Source: a virus. From it: DNA of 64,000 nucleotides. Location: positions 1 to 64,000 of IMG/VR virus record IMGVR_UViG_3300020462_000001; one strand, written 5' to 3'. Below, piece by piece: positions 6,296 through 14,629 of the stretch. The translations under genes were made by a program, and so were the position numbers. Position 1 is the first letter of the stretch, and each line of letters begins with the position of its first letter. The notes under the pieces are model-generated. The model worked only from the letters and a program-made list of their open reading frames with translations. It did no database searches and was not told the DNA's origin.

Positions 6296-6658
6296 TCAGA
6301 AGCTGTAGGTCAGACCAACTTTGGTGCCATAACCGTTGTCATCTTCGTCAGTGATGAAGCCAACTTCACCATAAACGTTAACGTTATCGGTCACATCAAC
6401 ACCAACGCCAACCTTACCGGAGATCTCAGTCTCAAGATCTTCGCCATCAGCAGCAACGAAAGCAGGACCAGCTTGAATGTACCAAGCAGCAGAATCACCA
6501 AGACTCGACTCATAACCAGCGTGAGTTTCGGTCACGGTACCATCATAATCGGAACCAGTGAAACCGGTGTTGTTCTCGATGTTCACATAAGGACCAGCAA
6601 GAGCGGCACTAGCGGAAAGAGAAAGGGCAGCGGTTGCTGCGAATACAGATTTAAACAT
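6296..6658 (-). CDS. Porin-like outer-membrane beta-barrel protein (120 aa)
   Basis: Signal peptide FAATAALSLSASAALAG with cleavage at ALA-GP, then alternating hydrophobic/polar strands (YVNIENNTGF, AAWYIQAGPAFV, VGVGVDVTDNVNVYGEVGF) ending GTKVGLTYSF, with the terminal Phe typical of outer-membrane barrels. At about 100 mature residues it could form a small eight-strand barrel. It lies upstream of pstS, so a role in envelope permeability or phosphate entry is an inference. A hairpin and extended -10 separate it from pstS. Confidence 0.75.
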   Translation of the reverse strand: MFKSVFAATAALSLSASAALAGPYVNIENNTGFTGSDYDGTVTETHAGYESSLGDSAAWYIQAGPAFVAADGEDLETEISGKVGVGVDVTDNVNVYGEVGFITDEDDNGYGTKVGLTYSF

Positions 6659-6780
6659 TTAAATTACCTTTTTAATTTTACTTGTGGAGTGATTACCCAC
6701 AGATGAAAAGAGACTCGACTTGTCTCTGTCTTATCATATAAAACCTAATTCAAGTTTGCGGAAGTTGGTTTTATTGCTCA

Positions 6781-6804
6781 GTGTAAATACTTAGTCATTT
6801 ACAC
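6781..6804. repeat. Inverted repeat upstream of porin-like gene
   Basis: Perfect eight-base arms GTGTAAAT and ATTTACAC with an eight-base loop. There is no T run on either side, so it may be an operator or a weak terminator of the sugar operon, which ends at 6826. The remaining 120 bases to 6658 hold no further gene. Confidence 0.5.
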
Positions 6805-6825
6805 AGATGTATTTAGTATATTATA

Positions 6826-7632
6826 TTATTCTTTATCTGTTGAATTTGTTTGTGAGGGTTCGGATATCCTGCCAAGGTATGGATCATAATTCATCAACTC
6901 TTCTACCGGCATCTGTGCCCCTCTCTGAGACCAGAATGCCCACTGAGCATCATAGTTACCCTTATGGAAGGCATCAACGTGTTCAGGGTGAATACTACTA
7001 CCTAAGGGGATGTGATACAACAGGAGTGGTAAGGCATAAGTGTTACCTGAGTTGTATAGAAGATCATCTGCAACTGGTCTAGGTCTTACACCATTGTCCA
7101 GTTTATACTTATCCTTTCTTGTATGAAGATCGATCATCTTCTTTGCATGATGACGAGTGATCAAATAACAAGCAGTAGAGAATTCATTGACAAATCTCTT
7201 ATGAATCTTTATCTGAATGTCTCCAGTACAAATGATTGCAATCTGACATACATCCCAGTCATAAGGAATACGACAGAAGAAATCCTTCCAAGTAAAGTTC
7301 CAGAACTTAACCAACTCTAAACTACAATCATCTTCCATCATGATTGCATAAGGATCACCACTCTCATAGAATTGTTTGATGGCTTTGAGGTGAGAGGTCA
7401 CACAACCAATCTCACCACTACTTACCATGTCAGGGTATCTACCCTTCAGAATACCTCCTAGATCGTCATCACGACCATCATAGGCAGATACTCTTGTGTA
7501 GTTAGTGACACCCCAGTATTCAAACTGATCCTCCATATATTCACGTCTCTCTGGCTGACCATCCAGATTGATGTAGTAGATATGAGGAATTCCTTCTAGC
7601 TTATACTTTGACTTGTTCTTATCTCTGGTCAT
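6826..7632 (-). CDS. Glycosyltransferase family 25 (LPS-type)
   Basis: 268 aa. IYYINLDGQPERREYMEDQ near residue 18 is the GT25 N-terminal signature, followed by RVSAYDGR and GEIGCVTSHLKAI. IMMEDDCSLEL supplies the acidic DxD-like metal site. GT25 enzymes add galactose or glucose to LPS or to hydroxylated proteins. This is the last gene of the long sugar operon; its start overlaps the upstream epimerase gene by 14 nt. The acceptor and sugar donor are unknown. Confidence 0.85.
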   Translation of the reverse strand: MTRDKNKSKYKLEGIPHIYYINLDGQPERREYMEDQFEYWGVTNYTRVSAYDGRDDDLGGILKGRYPDMVSSGEIGCVTSHLKAIKQFYESGDPYAIMMEDDCSLELVKFWNFTWKDFFCRIPYDWDVCQIAIICTGDIQIKIHKRFVNEFSTACYLITRHHAKKMIDLHTRKDKYKLDNGVRPRPVADDLLYNSGNTYALPLLLYHIPLGSSIHPEHVDAFHKGNYDAQWAFWSQRGAQMPVEELMNYDPYLGRISEPSQTNSTDKE

Positions 7633-8512
7633 AAATCCAATCCATCACATCAATTTCGGGTTTCCATCCAATGACTTCACCAATCCTATCTATATTTGCA
7701 AGAGTGGTTGAGGCTTCACCAGGACGTTCAGGTAAGTATACCTGATTATCAGAGATAGCATTAGCAATCTCTTGAATAGAATAGTTCTTACCACTACCTA
7801 CATTGTATACATGGCCCAACATATGGTAGATAGGTGATATGGCCGCAAGATAGTTTGCTCTTGCTACATCTTGAACATGAACAAAGTCACGTCTCTGTGA
7901 ACCATCACCAATAATAGTAAGTGCGTCCCCACACTTTGCTTGTCTCTGAAAGATACCAATCACTGGTGCATATTGACCAACAGTAGGAGACCTATCACCA
8001 AACACATTGAAGTATCTAAGTGATACTGTCTCTAAACCATAGAGATCTGTATACATCTTACAAAGTTTCTCACCTGTAATCTTGGATACAGAGTAAGGGT
8101 TCAGACAATCATCAGGTTGTGTCTCTACATTAGGCCAAGGATTTCCACCATAACCAGATGATGTAGAGGAATATACAACCCTCTTCACACCAGCCTCTCT
8201 TGCACATTGTAGGACTACAGTAGTTCCAACACAGTTCATCTTGACTGCATGAATAGGATTCTCAATGGCAGGTTGTAGACGACTCTCTGCTGCAAGGTGA
8301 AACACATAATCCACACCATCAAACAGAGGTCTCATCTGTTTATACTTTGTGATGTCTGCCTTTGCATTCTGTGTCTTCTTATTCCAGTGAAACTTATTAT
8401 TGTTTGCACTTTCATTATCAACACAAATGACTTCGTATTTCTTATGAAGAAGGTAATCTACTAGGTTTGAACCGATGAAACCTGCAGCTCCTGTAACTAA
8501 TGCTTTAACCAT
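7619..8512 (-). CDS. NAD-dependent sugar-nucleotide epimerase/dehydratase
   Basis: 297 aa extended-SDR. Rossmann motif VTGAAGFIGSNLVDYL at the N-terminus, LAAESRLQPAI, catalytic triad region SSTSSGYG with YSVSK (Tyr and Lys spaced by three), and RYFNVFGDRSP. This matches UDP-glucose/UDP-GlcNAc 4-epimerase relatives (WbpP/GalE group). It is probably cytoplasmic and supplies an epimerised nucleotide sugar for the cluster's transferases. Overlaps both neighbours by a few bases. The exact substrate cannot be read from sequence. Confidence 0.85.
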   Translation of the reverse strand: MVKALVTGAAGFIGSNLVDYLLHKKYEVICVDNESANNNKFHWNKKTQNAKADITKYKQMRPLFDGVDYVFHLAAESRLQPAIENPIHAVKMNCVGTTVVLQCAREAGVKRVVYSSTSSGYGGNPWPNVETQPDDCLNPYSVSKITGEKLCKMYTDLYGLETVSLRYFNVFGDRSPTVGQYAPVIGIFQRQAKCGDALTIIGDGSQRRDFVHVQDVARANYLAAISPIYHMLGHVYNVGSGKNYSIQEIANAISDNQVYLPERPGEASTTLANIDRIGEVIGWKPEIDVMDWIYDQR

Positions 8513-9236
8513 GGATAGATTGATAGATAAGATTTTTTAATCGTGTAGTAGAATACACATGTTCACTTCTGGGAATCCATACGATAGGAATACCCACCCC
8601 AACACCACTATAACTACCATCCGCATAGTCATCACCAAGAAACCTTAGATGGTATTCACCAGATTCAAGAAAGTTTAGAAACTCACTCTCAACATCATAA
8701 GTAACTACTTCATCAACATTCTTCAGTGACAATAGGATTTCTTTCCTGTCCTCTACTGATTGGACTGGTGCCAGCTTCCAACTCCTCTCGGAGTTAGGGT
8801 TGGTATGAAGGGCAACTGTTAGATGATTACAATGTTGTTTGGCAAAGGAAAACATCCTAGTGTAACCAGGATGAATAATATCAAAGGCACCAGCAACAAT
8901 ACCTTTCTTCTGTGGTTGTGTTTTCTTCCACTCCTCTACATTGATACCTTTGTCATCAATAAAGATATCAGCGTTTGGTTTGAGAAACATGGGCTCCAGT
9001 TGATGATACTTTACACCCCACTTTTTCAACTGTTCCTTTGTGAGATCTGACCAATCAATACCAGATGCCTTACCCCTTGCAGTAAAAATTGTGATGTGGT
9101 TACCCTCATCATATAATCTATTGACAGTCTCAACCATAAAGGGAAATGGTGTGGCCTCTAAGTAACCTGGCTTGTTATCATCAGGTCTCATTGGAGTGTG
9201 ACAAATAGTCCCATCCAAGTCAAAACAATATCTCAT
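8505..9236 (-). CDS. Fusion: HAD-type phosphatase plus nucleotidyltransferase
   Basis: 243 aa with ATG at 9236 (ATGA overlap with gmhA). Residues 1-105 form a HAD domain: YCFDLDGTICHTP at the start, FTARGK as motif II and IDDKGIN as motif III/IV. From about 115 a cytidylyltransferase-like domain follows (VAGAFDIIHPGYTRMFSFA, later YSTTRLKNL). The usual HxGH is HPGY here. In heptose pathways a GmhB phosphatase and a nucleotidyltransferase act in sequence, so the fusion could do both; this is inference. It could instead make another CDP- or GDP-linked sugar. Confidence 0.75.
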   Translation of the reverse strand: MRYCFDLDGTICHTPMRPDDNKPGYLEATPFPFMVETVNRLYDEGNHITIFTARGKASGIDWSDLTKEQLKKWGVKYHQLEPMFLKPNADIFIDDKGINVEEWKKTQPQKKGIVAGAFDIIHPGYTRMFSFAKQHCNHLTVALHTNPNSERSWKLAPVQSVEDRKEILLSLKNVDEVVTYDVESEFLNFLESGEYHLRFLGDDYADGSYSGVGVGIPIVWIPRSEHVYSTTRLKNLIYQSIHG

Positions 9237-9757
9237 ACCACTCCATGTAAGAATATCTGATGAACACACTCTACCACACCATAGGACTCTGAGTCAACAT
9301 GGTAATCAAACTTTGAGAAGTTTGCAAAGTTTGCATTTCTCCTCATAGTGTTGTGTGGACTGAACCCAGTTAGAATACCATGATCAATTCCATTGTAATT
9401 ACAATGTTTCTGACAGTTGATCATATTCAGTGACTCTCCACTAGAACTAATCAGAACTACCAGAGTATCTTCTTCTACATGGTACTTCAGGAACTCAACA
9501 TAAGCATTCTCATAACCATAATCATTTGTCAACATAGTCAACATAGAAGGATCAGACAATACATTCACCTTCTTCTGATGAAACTTCATATAATCTTGTG
9601 AGATATGAGATGCAACAGAGTTACTACCTCCATTCCCAAGAATGATAATACGATTATGTCTATCGAACTGATCTTGATACCTCTCAAACTCATCTTCGGC
9701 ATGAGCGTGTTCCAATGCTTCGACATAGGATTTAAAAGGATTCACCTTTAACTCCAT
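9233..9757 (-). CDS. gmhA: Sedoheptulose-7-phosphate isomerase-like SIS protein
   Basis: 174 aa. SIS-domain signatures: IILGNGGSNSVASHISQDYMK, where GxGGS binds the sugar phosphate, and VLISSSGESLNMI. GmhA converts sedoheptulose 7-phosphate to D-glycero-D-manno-heptose 7-phosphate, the first step of heptose synthesis. Length is close to the usual ~190. It sits with a GHMP kinase and HldE-like halves, which supports a heptose role over other SIS isomerases. Overlaps the upstream kinase gene by 26 nt. Confidence 0.8.
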   Translation of the reverse strand: MELKVNPFKSYVEALEHAHAEDEFERYQDQFDRHNRIIILGNGGSNSVASHISQDYMKFHQKKVNVLSDPSMLTMLTNDYGYENAYVEFLKYHVEEDTLVVLISSSGESLNMINCQKHCNYNGIDHGILTGFSPHNTMRRNANFANFSKFDYHVDSESYGVVECVHQIFLHGVV

Positions 9758-10679
9758 CAGATACCACCTTTATTTTAACATTTTCATATGGAATATTCAA
9801 TGTGTTTGTTTCAGAAAATACAAGAAAGAAACCACCATTACCTGCTCCACACAGTTTGTGAGCCACCACACTATCATTATTAGATAGAACCTTATCCATA
9901 TCTTGGATGTGTTCGTTCTCTGCAATAGAAGAACTTGTTTTCTTCTTCTGTTCCCATGACTTATTCAGTTCCTTAAGGATATGTTTGTAGTCCTTCTTCT
10001 TGAAGAACTCATATGCATGATCAACAATCTTCAGGAGGGGTTTGATTTTGTCGAGGTTTCCTGTGACACTCTTGAGTATCTTTTTAGAGTTCCTTGTAAC
10101 ACCAGTAAAGACAAGATGAGTATCATAGTGATCAAATAGATCAGTAGGTAGATACTCATACTTGATAGTGTTGATATCATAAAACTCAATTCTTTTAAAC
10201 CCTCCCACACCGCAACCATAGGGGTCTTGATAGCCACAATAAGGGTTGAACTTAAGTTCGAGAACATAGGCTAGAGAACAGATTTCCGTATCGGTTTTCT
10301 CAATACCTTGAAACAAACAACAAGCTTTGATAAGGCTAATGAGATATGAAGATGAAGATGCCAACCCACTTCCTTGTGAGTATGCATCACTAGTTAGGGT
10401 GACTTGAACAGGAGGCATATCAAAATACTCCAGAACAGTCCTTACAACTTCATTCTGGATATCATCAATACAATATACCTCTTCCCTCTTTGAGTAGTTG
10501 ATAATGTATTTGTGTTGATCCTTATTGAAACCAAACCTATCCTGACTGATAGTCACATAGGTCTTCAGGTCACATGCAAAACTAATTACAGATCCATAAC
10601 CATACTTATCAACAAAGAATGGGTTGTCAGTAGAACCACCGAAGAGTGAGATCCTCAATGGACAAGATGTGATGATCAT
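9732..10679 (-). CDS. hddA: GHMP kinase, heptose-7-phosphate kinase-like
   Basis: 315 aa from ATG 10679, which shares one base with the upstream stop (TGATG). N-terminal CPLRISLFGGSTDNPFF is the GHMP substrate segment; GSGLASSSSYLISLI is the ATP-binding motif; KLCGAGNGGFFLVF is motif 3 near the C-terminus. HddA phosphorylates D-glycero-D-manno-heptose 7-phosphate at C1 (alpha) on the way to GDP-heptose. Assignment to HddA rather than another sugar kinase rests on gmhA next door. Confidence 0.75.
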   Translation of the reverse strand: MIITSCPLRISLFGGSTDNPFFVDKYGYGSVISFACDLKTYVTISQDRFGFNKDQHKYIINYSKREEVYCIDDIQNEVVRTVLEYFDMPPVQVTLTSDAYSQGSGLASSSSYLISLIKACCLFQGIEKTDTEICSLAYVLELKFNPYCGYQDPYGCGVGGFKRIEFYDINTIKYEYLPTDLFDHYDTHLVFTGVTRNSKKILKSVTGNLDKIKPLLKIVDHAYEFFKKKDYKHILKELNKSWEQKKKTSSSIAENEHIQDMDKVLSNNDSVVAHKLCGAGNGGFFLVFSETNTLNIPYENVKIKVVSDGVKGESF

Positions 10680-11038
10680 CAATCTCCTTTCATAATACGA
10701 ATACTATCACTATCAAAGTGTGTTGTCGAGAACTCAAACAATTCTGTGTCTTTAAGTGCATACATTTGATGTCTCATACCCTTAGGCACATGAAACTTAT
10801 CTCCCTCAACAAGGAGAATCTTATCTGCATTCTCTATCCTATCTTGATAAGAGTATACAACTTCAACAGCACCTCTTTGGATATAGAACACCTCATCTTT
10901 CAGTAGGTGATAGTGCCATGAGCACTTCTTACCCTGAGCAAAGTAGAGAATCTTTCCACAATACTCAGGGCAATTCACAATCCATTTTTCGAAACCCCAC
11001 CCTTTCGATACAAACTTGATGGGATCACTCGCATGCAT
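10679..11038 (-). CDS. Cupin protein, mannose-6-phosphate isomerase-type fold
   Basis: 119 aa. Start at 11038 chosen because GGAG lies eight bases upstream of the ATG and it removes an unlikely N-terminal extension. The single cupin domain has a metal-site pattern SWHYHLLKDEVFYI and PKGMRHQMYAL. WGFEKWIVNCPEYCGKILYF resembles the C-terminal cupin of type II phosphomannose isomerase. A sugar-phosphate isomerase or epimerase role in the cluster is plausible, but single-domain cupins are diverse. Overlaps the HldC-like gene by 14 nt. Confidence 0.7.
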   Translation of the reverse strand: MHASDPIKFVSKGWGFEKWIVNCPEYCGKILYFAQGKKCSWHYHLLKDEVFYIQRGAVEVVYSYQDRIENADKILLVEGDKFHVPKGMRHQMYALKDTELFEFSTTHFDSDSIRIMKGD

Positions 11039-11447
11039 CTTTGCATCTCCTGATGACTTCTGTTGTTGAATACCCTTCCCTTCTGTCAAGGAACCTAACA
11101 TCCTCACAAAACTCTCTACCGACCACATCCCCATGCCTCCAGTCACCACCTAACAACATAATATCTGGTTTGATCATTTGGATTGAGTTTCTTAATCCTT
11201 CCCTATCATCAAACCCTAATACCAAATCTATGTATCTGATAGATTCTAACATGATCTTACGATCTATGAAAGTGTTGATAGGTCTTGATGGTCCCTTACT
11301 GTTTCTGACTTTGTTATCTGAATCGAGGCCAACAATGACCCTTCCTTCAGTTCCTGCCAAACATCTGGCGACTGAAAACAACTTAATATGAGCAGGAGTG
11401 AGAATATCATAGCAACCATTTAACCATACAGTTTTAGTTTGGGACAC
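11025..11447 (-). CDS. hldC: ADP-heptose synthase-like nucleotidyltransferase (HldE C-terminal half)
   Basis: 140 aa. WLNGCYDILTPAHIKLF aligns with the HldE C-domain motif around HxGH, with Thr and Ala replacing the first His and Gly here (TPAH). Later RPINTFIDRKIMLESI and LLGGDWRHGDVVG match the family. It would transfer a nucleotide to heptose 1-phosphate. The start is GTG at 11447 with AGAGG five bases upstream. Bacterial HldE often fuses this domain to the kinase; here they are separate adjacent genes. The altered HxGH weakens the catalytic claim. Confidence 0.75.
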   Translation of the reverse strand: MSQTKTVWLNGCYDILTPAHIKLFSVARCLAGTEGRVIVGLDSDNKVRNSKGPSRPINTFIDRKIMLESIRYIDLVLGFDDREGLRNSIQMIKPDIMLLGGDWRHGDVVGREFCEDVRFLDRREGYSTTEVIRRCKDACE

Positions 11448-12174
11448 TTGTGCCTCTCTTAGATACTACTTTACTTGCCTGTCTGTTGGCATACTTGATA
11501 GCCCTAACAATATCTTTATCTTGTGAGTATGCTACTACCAGTGCTGCCAGGAATGTATCACCAGCTCCACTCACATCTAAGGTTTCTACCTCATGTTTCA
11601 CTGGATACATCTGACCATTCCACATAACACCATCTCTACCTAAAGTTTGAATAACTTTGTCTCCAAAGATGCCAACAAAACCTTCACTGATCTCCGCTTC
11701 AAAGTTATTGATCTTGATATACTTGGCATCATATGCCCAAGTATCTAACGGTTTCTTCGTGTCAAGAAATACGGAATCATGACTAGCACATATCCACTCA
11801 ATATCATCCCAATTGAGAAATCCCTTATCATAATCTGAAATGATGACATGTTTATAGTCCTTTAGGTTGAGATCAAATACATCAATACTCTCTGTGAATT
11901 GTGGAGTATCAACACGACAGAACATATGATTGCTCTTCTCATCTACAAATCTATTCTTAGTAATAGATTCCCAGTTATCATTGGTGATAATGTCTACTTT
12001 ACCTTTAGGAAGCATGTTACATACATTCCTGTAGACATTCATAGCCATACCAGGCATCTGTTCCACATGATCCACTTCCAGAATAGGAACCGGTTTCTCT
12101 GGTGATAATCTTTTTACATCACAATAGGTGTAGATGTCTTGACAACTATCACCAATGATAAGAATCTTCTTCAC
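11434..12174 (-). CDS. hldA: Heptose-7-phosphate kinase-like PfkB protein (HldE N-terminal half)
   Basis: 246 aa. Begins IIGDSCQDIYTYCDVKRLSP, then EKPVPILEV and MPGMAMNVYRNV, as in HldE/RfaE kinase domains. The C-terminal DVSGAGDTFLAALVVA holds the PfkB catalytic Asp. It is about 70 residues shorter than typical HldA, mainly in the middle, so activity is uncertain. The start is GTG at 12174 overlapping the preceding stop (GTGA), with GGAGA upstream. Product would be heptose 1,7-bisphosphate. Confidence 0.75.
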   Translation of the reverse strand: MKKILIIGDSCQDIYTYCDVKRLSPEKPVPILEVDHVEQMPGMAMNVYRNVCNMLPKGKVDIITNDNWESITKNRFVDEKSNHMFCRVDTPQFTESIDVFDLNLKDYKHVIISDYDKGFLNWDDIEWICASHDSVFLDTKKPLDTWAYDAKYIKINNFEAEISEGFVGIFGDKVIQTLGRDGVMWNGQMYPVKHEVETLDVSGAGDTFLAALVVAYSQDKDIVRAIKYANRQASKVVSKRGTSVPN

Positions 12175-12665
12175 TCTTTCTCTCCCATTACCATGAAGGA
12201 ATCATTGAGGTCTCTGTTACCCACAAACACATTACTAAATCCGATGTCCTTCATCATATCACCAATACACTCAGGTGTCAAGGCATGAAGGTGTTTCCTG
12301 TTGTTCCAGGGTCTCCAGTACTCCTGTGAGTAGTGTGGAAGGTATAGGAAGAGGGTTCCACCTACCTTCAGTTTATCTCTCCAGTAGTAGAGAGTTTCTA
12401 CCCAGTCAGGAACATGTTCCAAACAATGACTGGAGTAGATATAATCCACCTCTTCTATTGGTAGGTTGTTTGCATGCCAGTCATCATCAAACTCTAAATC
12501 AATAGCAATGGCACCAGGAAATGCCCACTCCTTCTTACAACATCCAATATCATATCCAACACCATCACAAACATACTTTGCAAATGGGATAGCAAACTGA
12601 GATGCGTTACCCTGAGCCTGAAACTCTGGGTAACTTTTTCCTTTAAATGTTACTGTCTTTATCAT
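12171..12665 (-). CDS. SAM-dependent methyltransferase-like protein (164 aa)
   Basis: VGYDIGCCKKEW, IAIDLEFDDDW and YIYSSHCLEHVPDW form the class I methyltransferase motifs I, II and IV-like. GGTLFLYLPHY follows. It belongs to the methyltransferase-11-like group often found in O-antigen clusters, where sugars or lipid-linked acceptors are methylated. It overlaps both neighbours by four bases. Substrate unknown. Confidence 0.75.
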   Translation of the reverse strand: MIKTVTFKGKSYPEFQAQGNASQFAIPFAKYVCDGVGYDIGCCKKEWAFPGAIAIDLEFDDDWHANNLPIEEVDYIYSSHCLEHVPDWVETLYYWRDKLKVGGTLFLYLPHYSQEYWRPWNNRKHLHALTPECIGDMMKDIGFSNVFVGNRDLNDSFMVMGEKE

Positions 12666-13399
12666 ATTATTTCGTATCGAACATTGTCATAGATGAATAA
12701 TTTTCCAGTATCCATATGTTTATTATACCAGTATTCTTCCATGATACAGATACTATTTAAAGTAGGTCTATCCTTTTCTTTAATAGCCGATGACATATGA
12801 CTAGCACCACTACTGAGTGCCACTATACCATAAGAGTTTGTAATAAGATCATAGTAATCAAAGAGACCATCAACAACAACCTTTTCATCTAGGTTCATAT
12901 CATACTCATGAGTTCTCTTACCATGATTGAGATTCTTACTGAATACTACTTCAACAAATCTCTTATTAGGAAACTCACTTCTGATCTCTTCCAACTTCCT
13001 TCTAAGTGATTCGATTGGATAGGTAACACTGATACAAGAGAAGTCAACTAGGAACGCATCACTATATCCAACAATGGATAGTGGTTTGTAATAAAGTTTT
13101 GGATACTTATTGACTGGTTTCAATCCATGTAGTTGTTCGATGTTTGCAATGTGATCACCAGCAATATTATGATAGTTTAGATCTGGCAGATCACCTGCAT
13201 TCCTTTCACCATGTTTGATTCCAACAACATAAGGATTGAAGAACCAAACCATCTTGTAGATATCATCATTTCTGAACTCACTATCTGCCCATATGTAAGT
13301 TTTTCTTCCTTGTTGTTTGTAGAATTGTTCTGGTAGAGTTGACAGCTGGAGATTGTCACCCAACCCTCCATGCCATGCTCCTAAGATCACATCTTCCAT
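12662..13399 (-). CDS. Glycosyltransferase-like protein, GT9-like N-terminus (245 aa)
   Basis: The N-terminus ILGAWHGGLGDNLQLSTLPE resembles heptosyltransferase-type (GT9) proteins, which open with a Gly-rich loop and LxxLP. Near the C-terminus, SYGIVALSSGASHMSSAIKE resembles the donor-binding GT-B segment in which a Ser/Gly loop contacts the nucleotide. A heptosyltransferase would fit the heptose genes downstream. The overall similarity is limited, so this is a tentative call. Confidence 0.55.
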   Translation of the reverse strand: MEDVILGAWHGGLGDNLQLSTLPEQFYKQQGRKTYIWADSEFRNDDIYKMVWFFNPYVVGIKHGERNAGDLPDLNYHNIAGDHIANIEQLHGLKPVNKYPKLYYKPLSIVGYSDAFLVDFSCISVTYPIESLRRKLEEIRSEFPNKRFVEVVFSKNLNHGKRTHEYDMNLDEKVVVDGLFDYYDLITNSYGIVALSSGASHMSSAIKEKDRPTLNSICIMEEYWYNKHMDTGKLFIYDNVRYEII

Positions 13400-14007
13400 A
13401 CGATTTGGTATCCCTCATAAAGTAATTCTGCTCCAATGTTTTCCATGAAATCTTTCACATAGTTACCCTTACCAATGAGACCACCAGTAAAGAATCCATC
13501 ATGGTCATCCACACAAATGATAGTTCCTTTCCTACACTTTCTAATGATAGCACAGAGTTCCTTCACATGATGTAGTTGAGAGGGGTGTGGATTCTCTCTT
13601 TCAATATCATAGGAGTCCAGATACAGAAAGTCAATAGTTCCTTTCAATCTGATGTTCCAAAGAAACTCTACAGAGTCAGAACAATATGCTGTTGTTCTAT
13701 CTGATGTCATTGAGTTGGCATAATCTACATTAGCCTGACACAAATCAACAGAGATCACTTGACCATCATAGTAGTTGATGAAGTCATCAAAGATATATGT
13801 ACTAGCTCCATCATCACCAAAGGCAAGATCACCATGATCCTGTCTCATACACCCTGTTTCCACAATGGTGTAATCATCCTTATTCATCTTATCCAGTTCT
13901 TCAAAGACGATACTGAATGAAGATGCTCTATCCCTTTGTGGATTGTTCCCTGCTGGTTTCAACAAACGAGCAAAGAACTTTTTACTGAACTGATCTGAAT
14001 AACTCAT
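13387..14007 (-). CDS. Class I methyltransferase-like protein (206 aa)
   Basis: YTIVETGCMR near residue 42 acts as motif I, VISVDLCQANVDYA as motif II and TIDFLYLDSYDIE as motif IV. GTIICVDDHDGFF follows. The arrangement with LDSYD and VDDHD resembles the methyltransferase-24-like family associated with carbohydrate modification. It overlaps both neighbours (13 and 4 nt), consistent with tight translational coupling. The acceptor cannot be inferred. Confidence 0.7.
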   Translation of the reverse strand: MSYSDQFSKKFFARLLKPAGNNPQRDRASSFSIVFEELDKMNKDDYTIVETGCMRQDHGDLAFGDDGASTYIFDDFINYYDGQVISVDLCQANVDYANSMTSDRTTAYCSDSVEFLWNIRLKGTIDFLYLDSYDIERENPHPSQLHHVKELCAIIRKCRKGTIICVDDHDGFFTGGLIGKGNYVKDFMENIGAELLYEGYQIVWKM

Positions 14008-14624
14008 TCTTCTACCTTCTTCGATAACATCACATGGAAACTATAATCCTCATCCCTCAACTTATTCTCAAAGGGATACACATCAACCTTGAATTGTTTA
14101 GGTAGAATCTCATACACCCATGTATCAACTTCAAAGTTAGATACATGATACTTATCTTCAAAATCAATACTGATACTACCAACAAAGATACCATCATCTT
14201 TTAGGTGATCCAGAATGTTCTGAAAGAATTGTTCTAACTCATCAGGTTCAATGTGCTCAATCACTTCCCATGAGTTGATCATATCAAACTTAACTTGTTC
14301 CCCATCCTCTTCAATCCTATAGGGTTTTGCTGCATCAGCAGTCCATAGAATGTCTTGATAGTATGTTGCCCAACCTTCTCTTCCTGCCTTAGCACTATAG
14401 TCACTACCTTCAATACCAACAGACTTATGTCCTCTGTTATGAAGATCCACTACTAGTTGCCCACCAGAACAACCAATGTCTAGGAAGTTGATCTTCCTAC
14501 CTTCAAAGTGTTTCTCAATCTCTTCAATATATGCCAGAGATGTATTGTTATCTCCCTTTGTTCCCCAAGGTTCAATGTGATCCAGTGATTCATAAGCTAC
14601 TGGATAATCTGTAATAACTTTCAT
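14004..14624 (-). CDS. SAM-dependent methyltransferase (206 aa)
   Basis: INFLDIGCSGGQLVVDL is a clear motif I, followed by SVGIEGSDYS, FDMINSWEVIEHIEP and LKDDGIFVGSISI. These are classic class I SAM-binding and core-strand motifs. It resembles methyltransferases of surface-polysaccharide clusters. It starts five bases after the upstream gene's stop and overlaps the next methyltransferase gene by four. Substrate unknown. Confidence 0.85.
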   Translation of the reverse strand: MKVITDYPVAYESLDHIEPWGTKGDNNTSLAYIEEIEKHFEGRKINFLDIGCSGGQLVVDLHNRGHKSVGIEGSDYSAKAGREGWATYYQDILWTADAAKPYRIEEDGEQVKFDMINSWEVIEHIEPDELEQFFQNILDHLKDDGIFVGSISIDFEDKYHVSNFEVDTWVYEILPKQFKVDVYPFENKLRDEDYSFHVMLSKKVEE

Positions 14625-14629
14625 GATAA

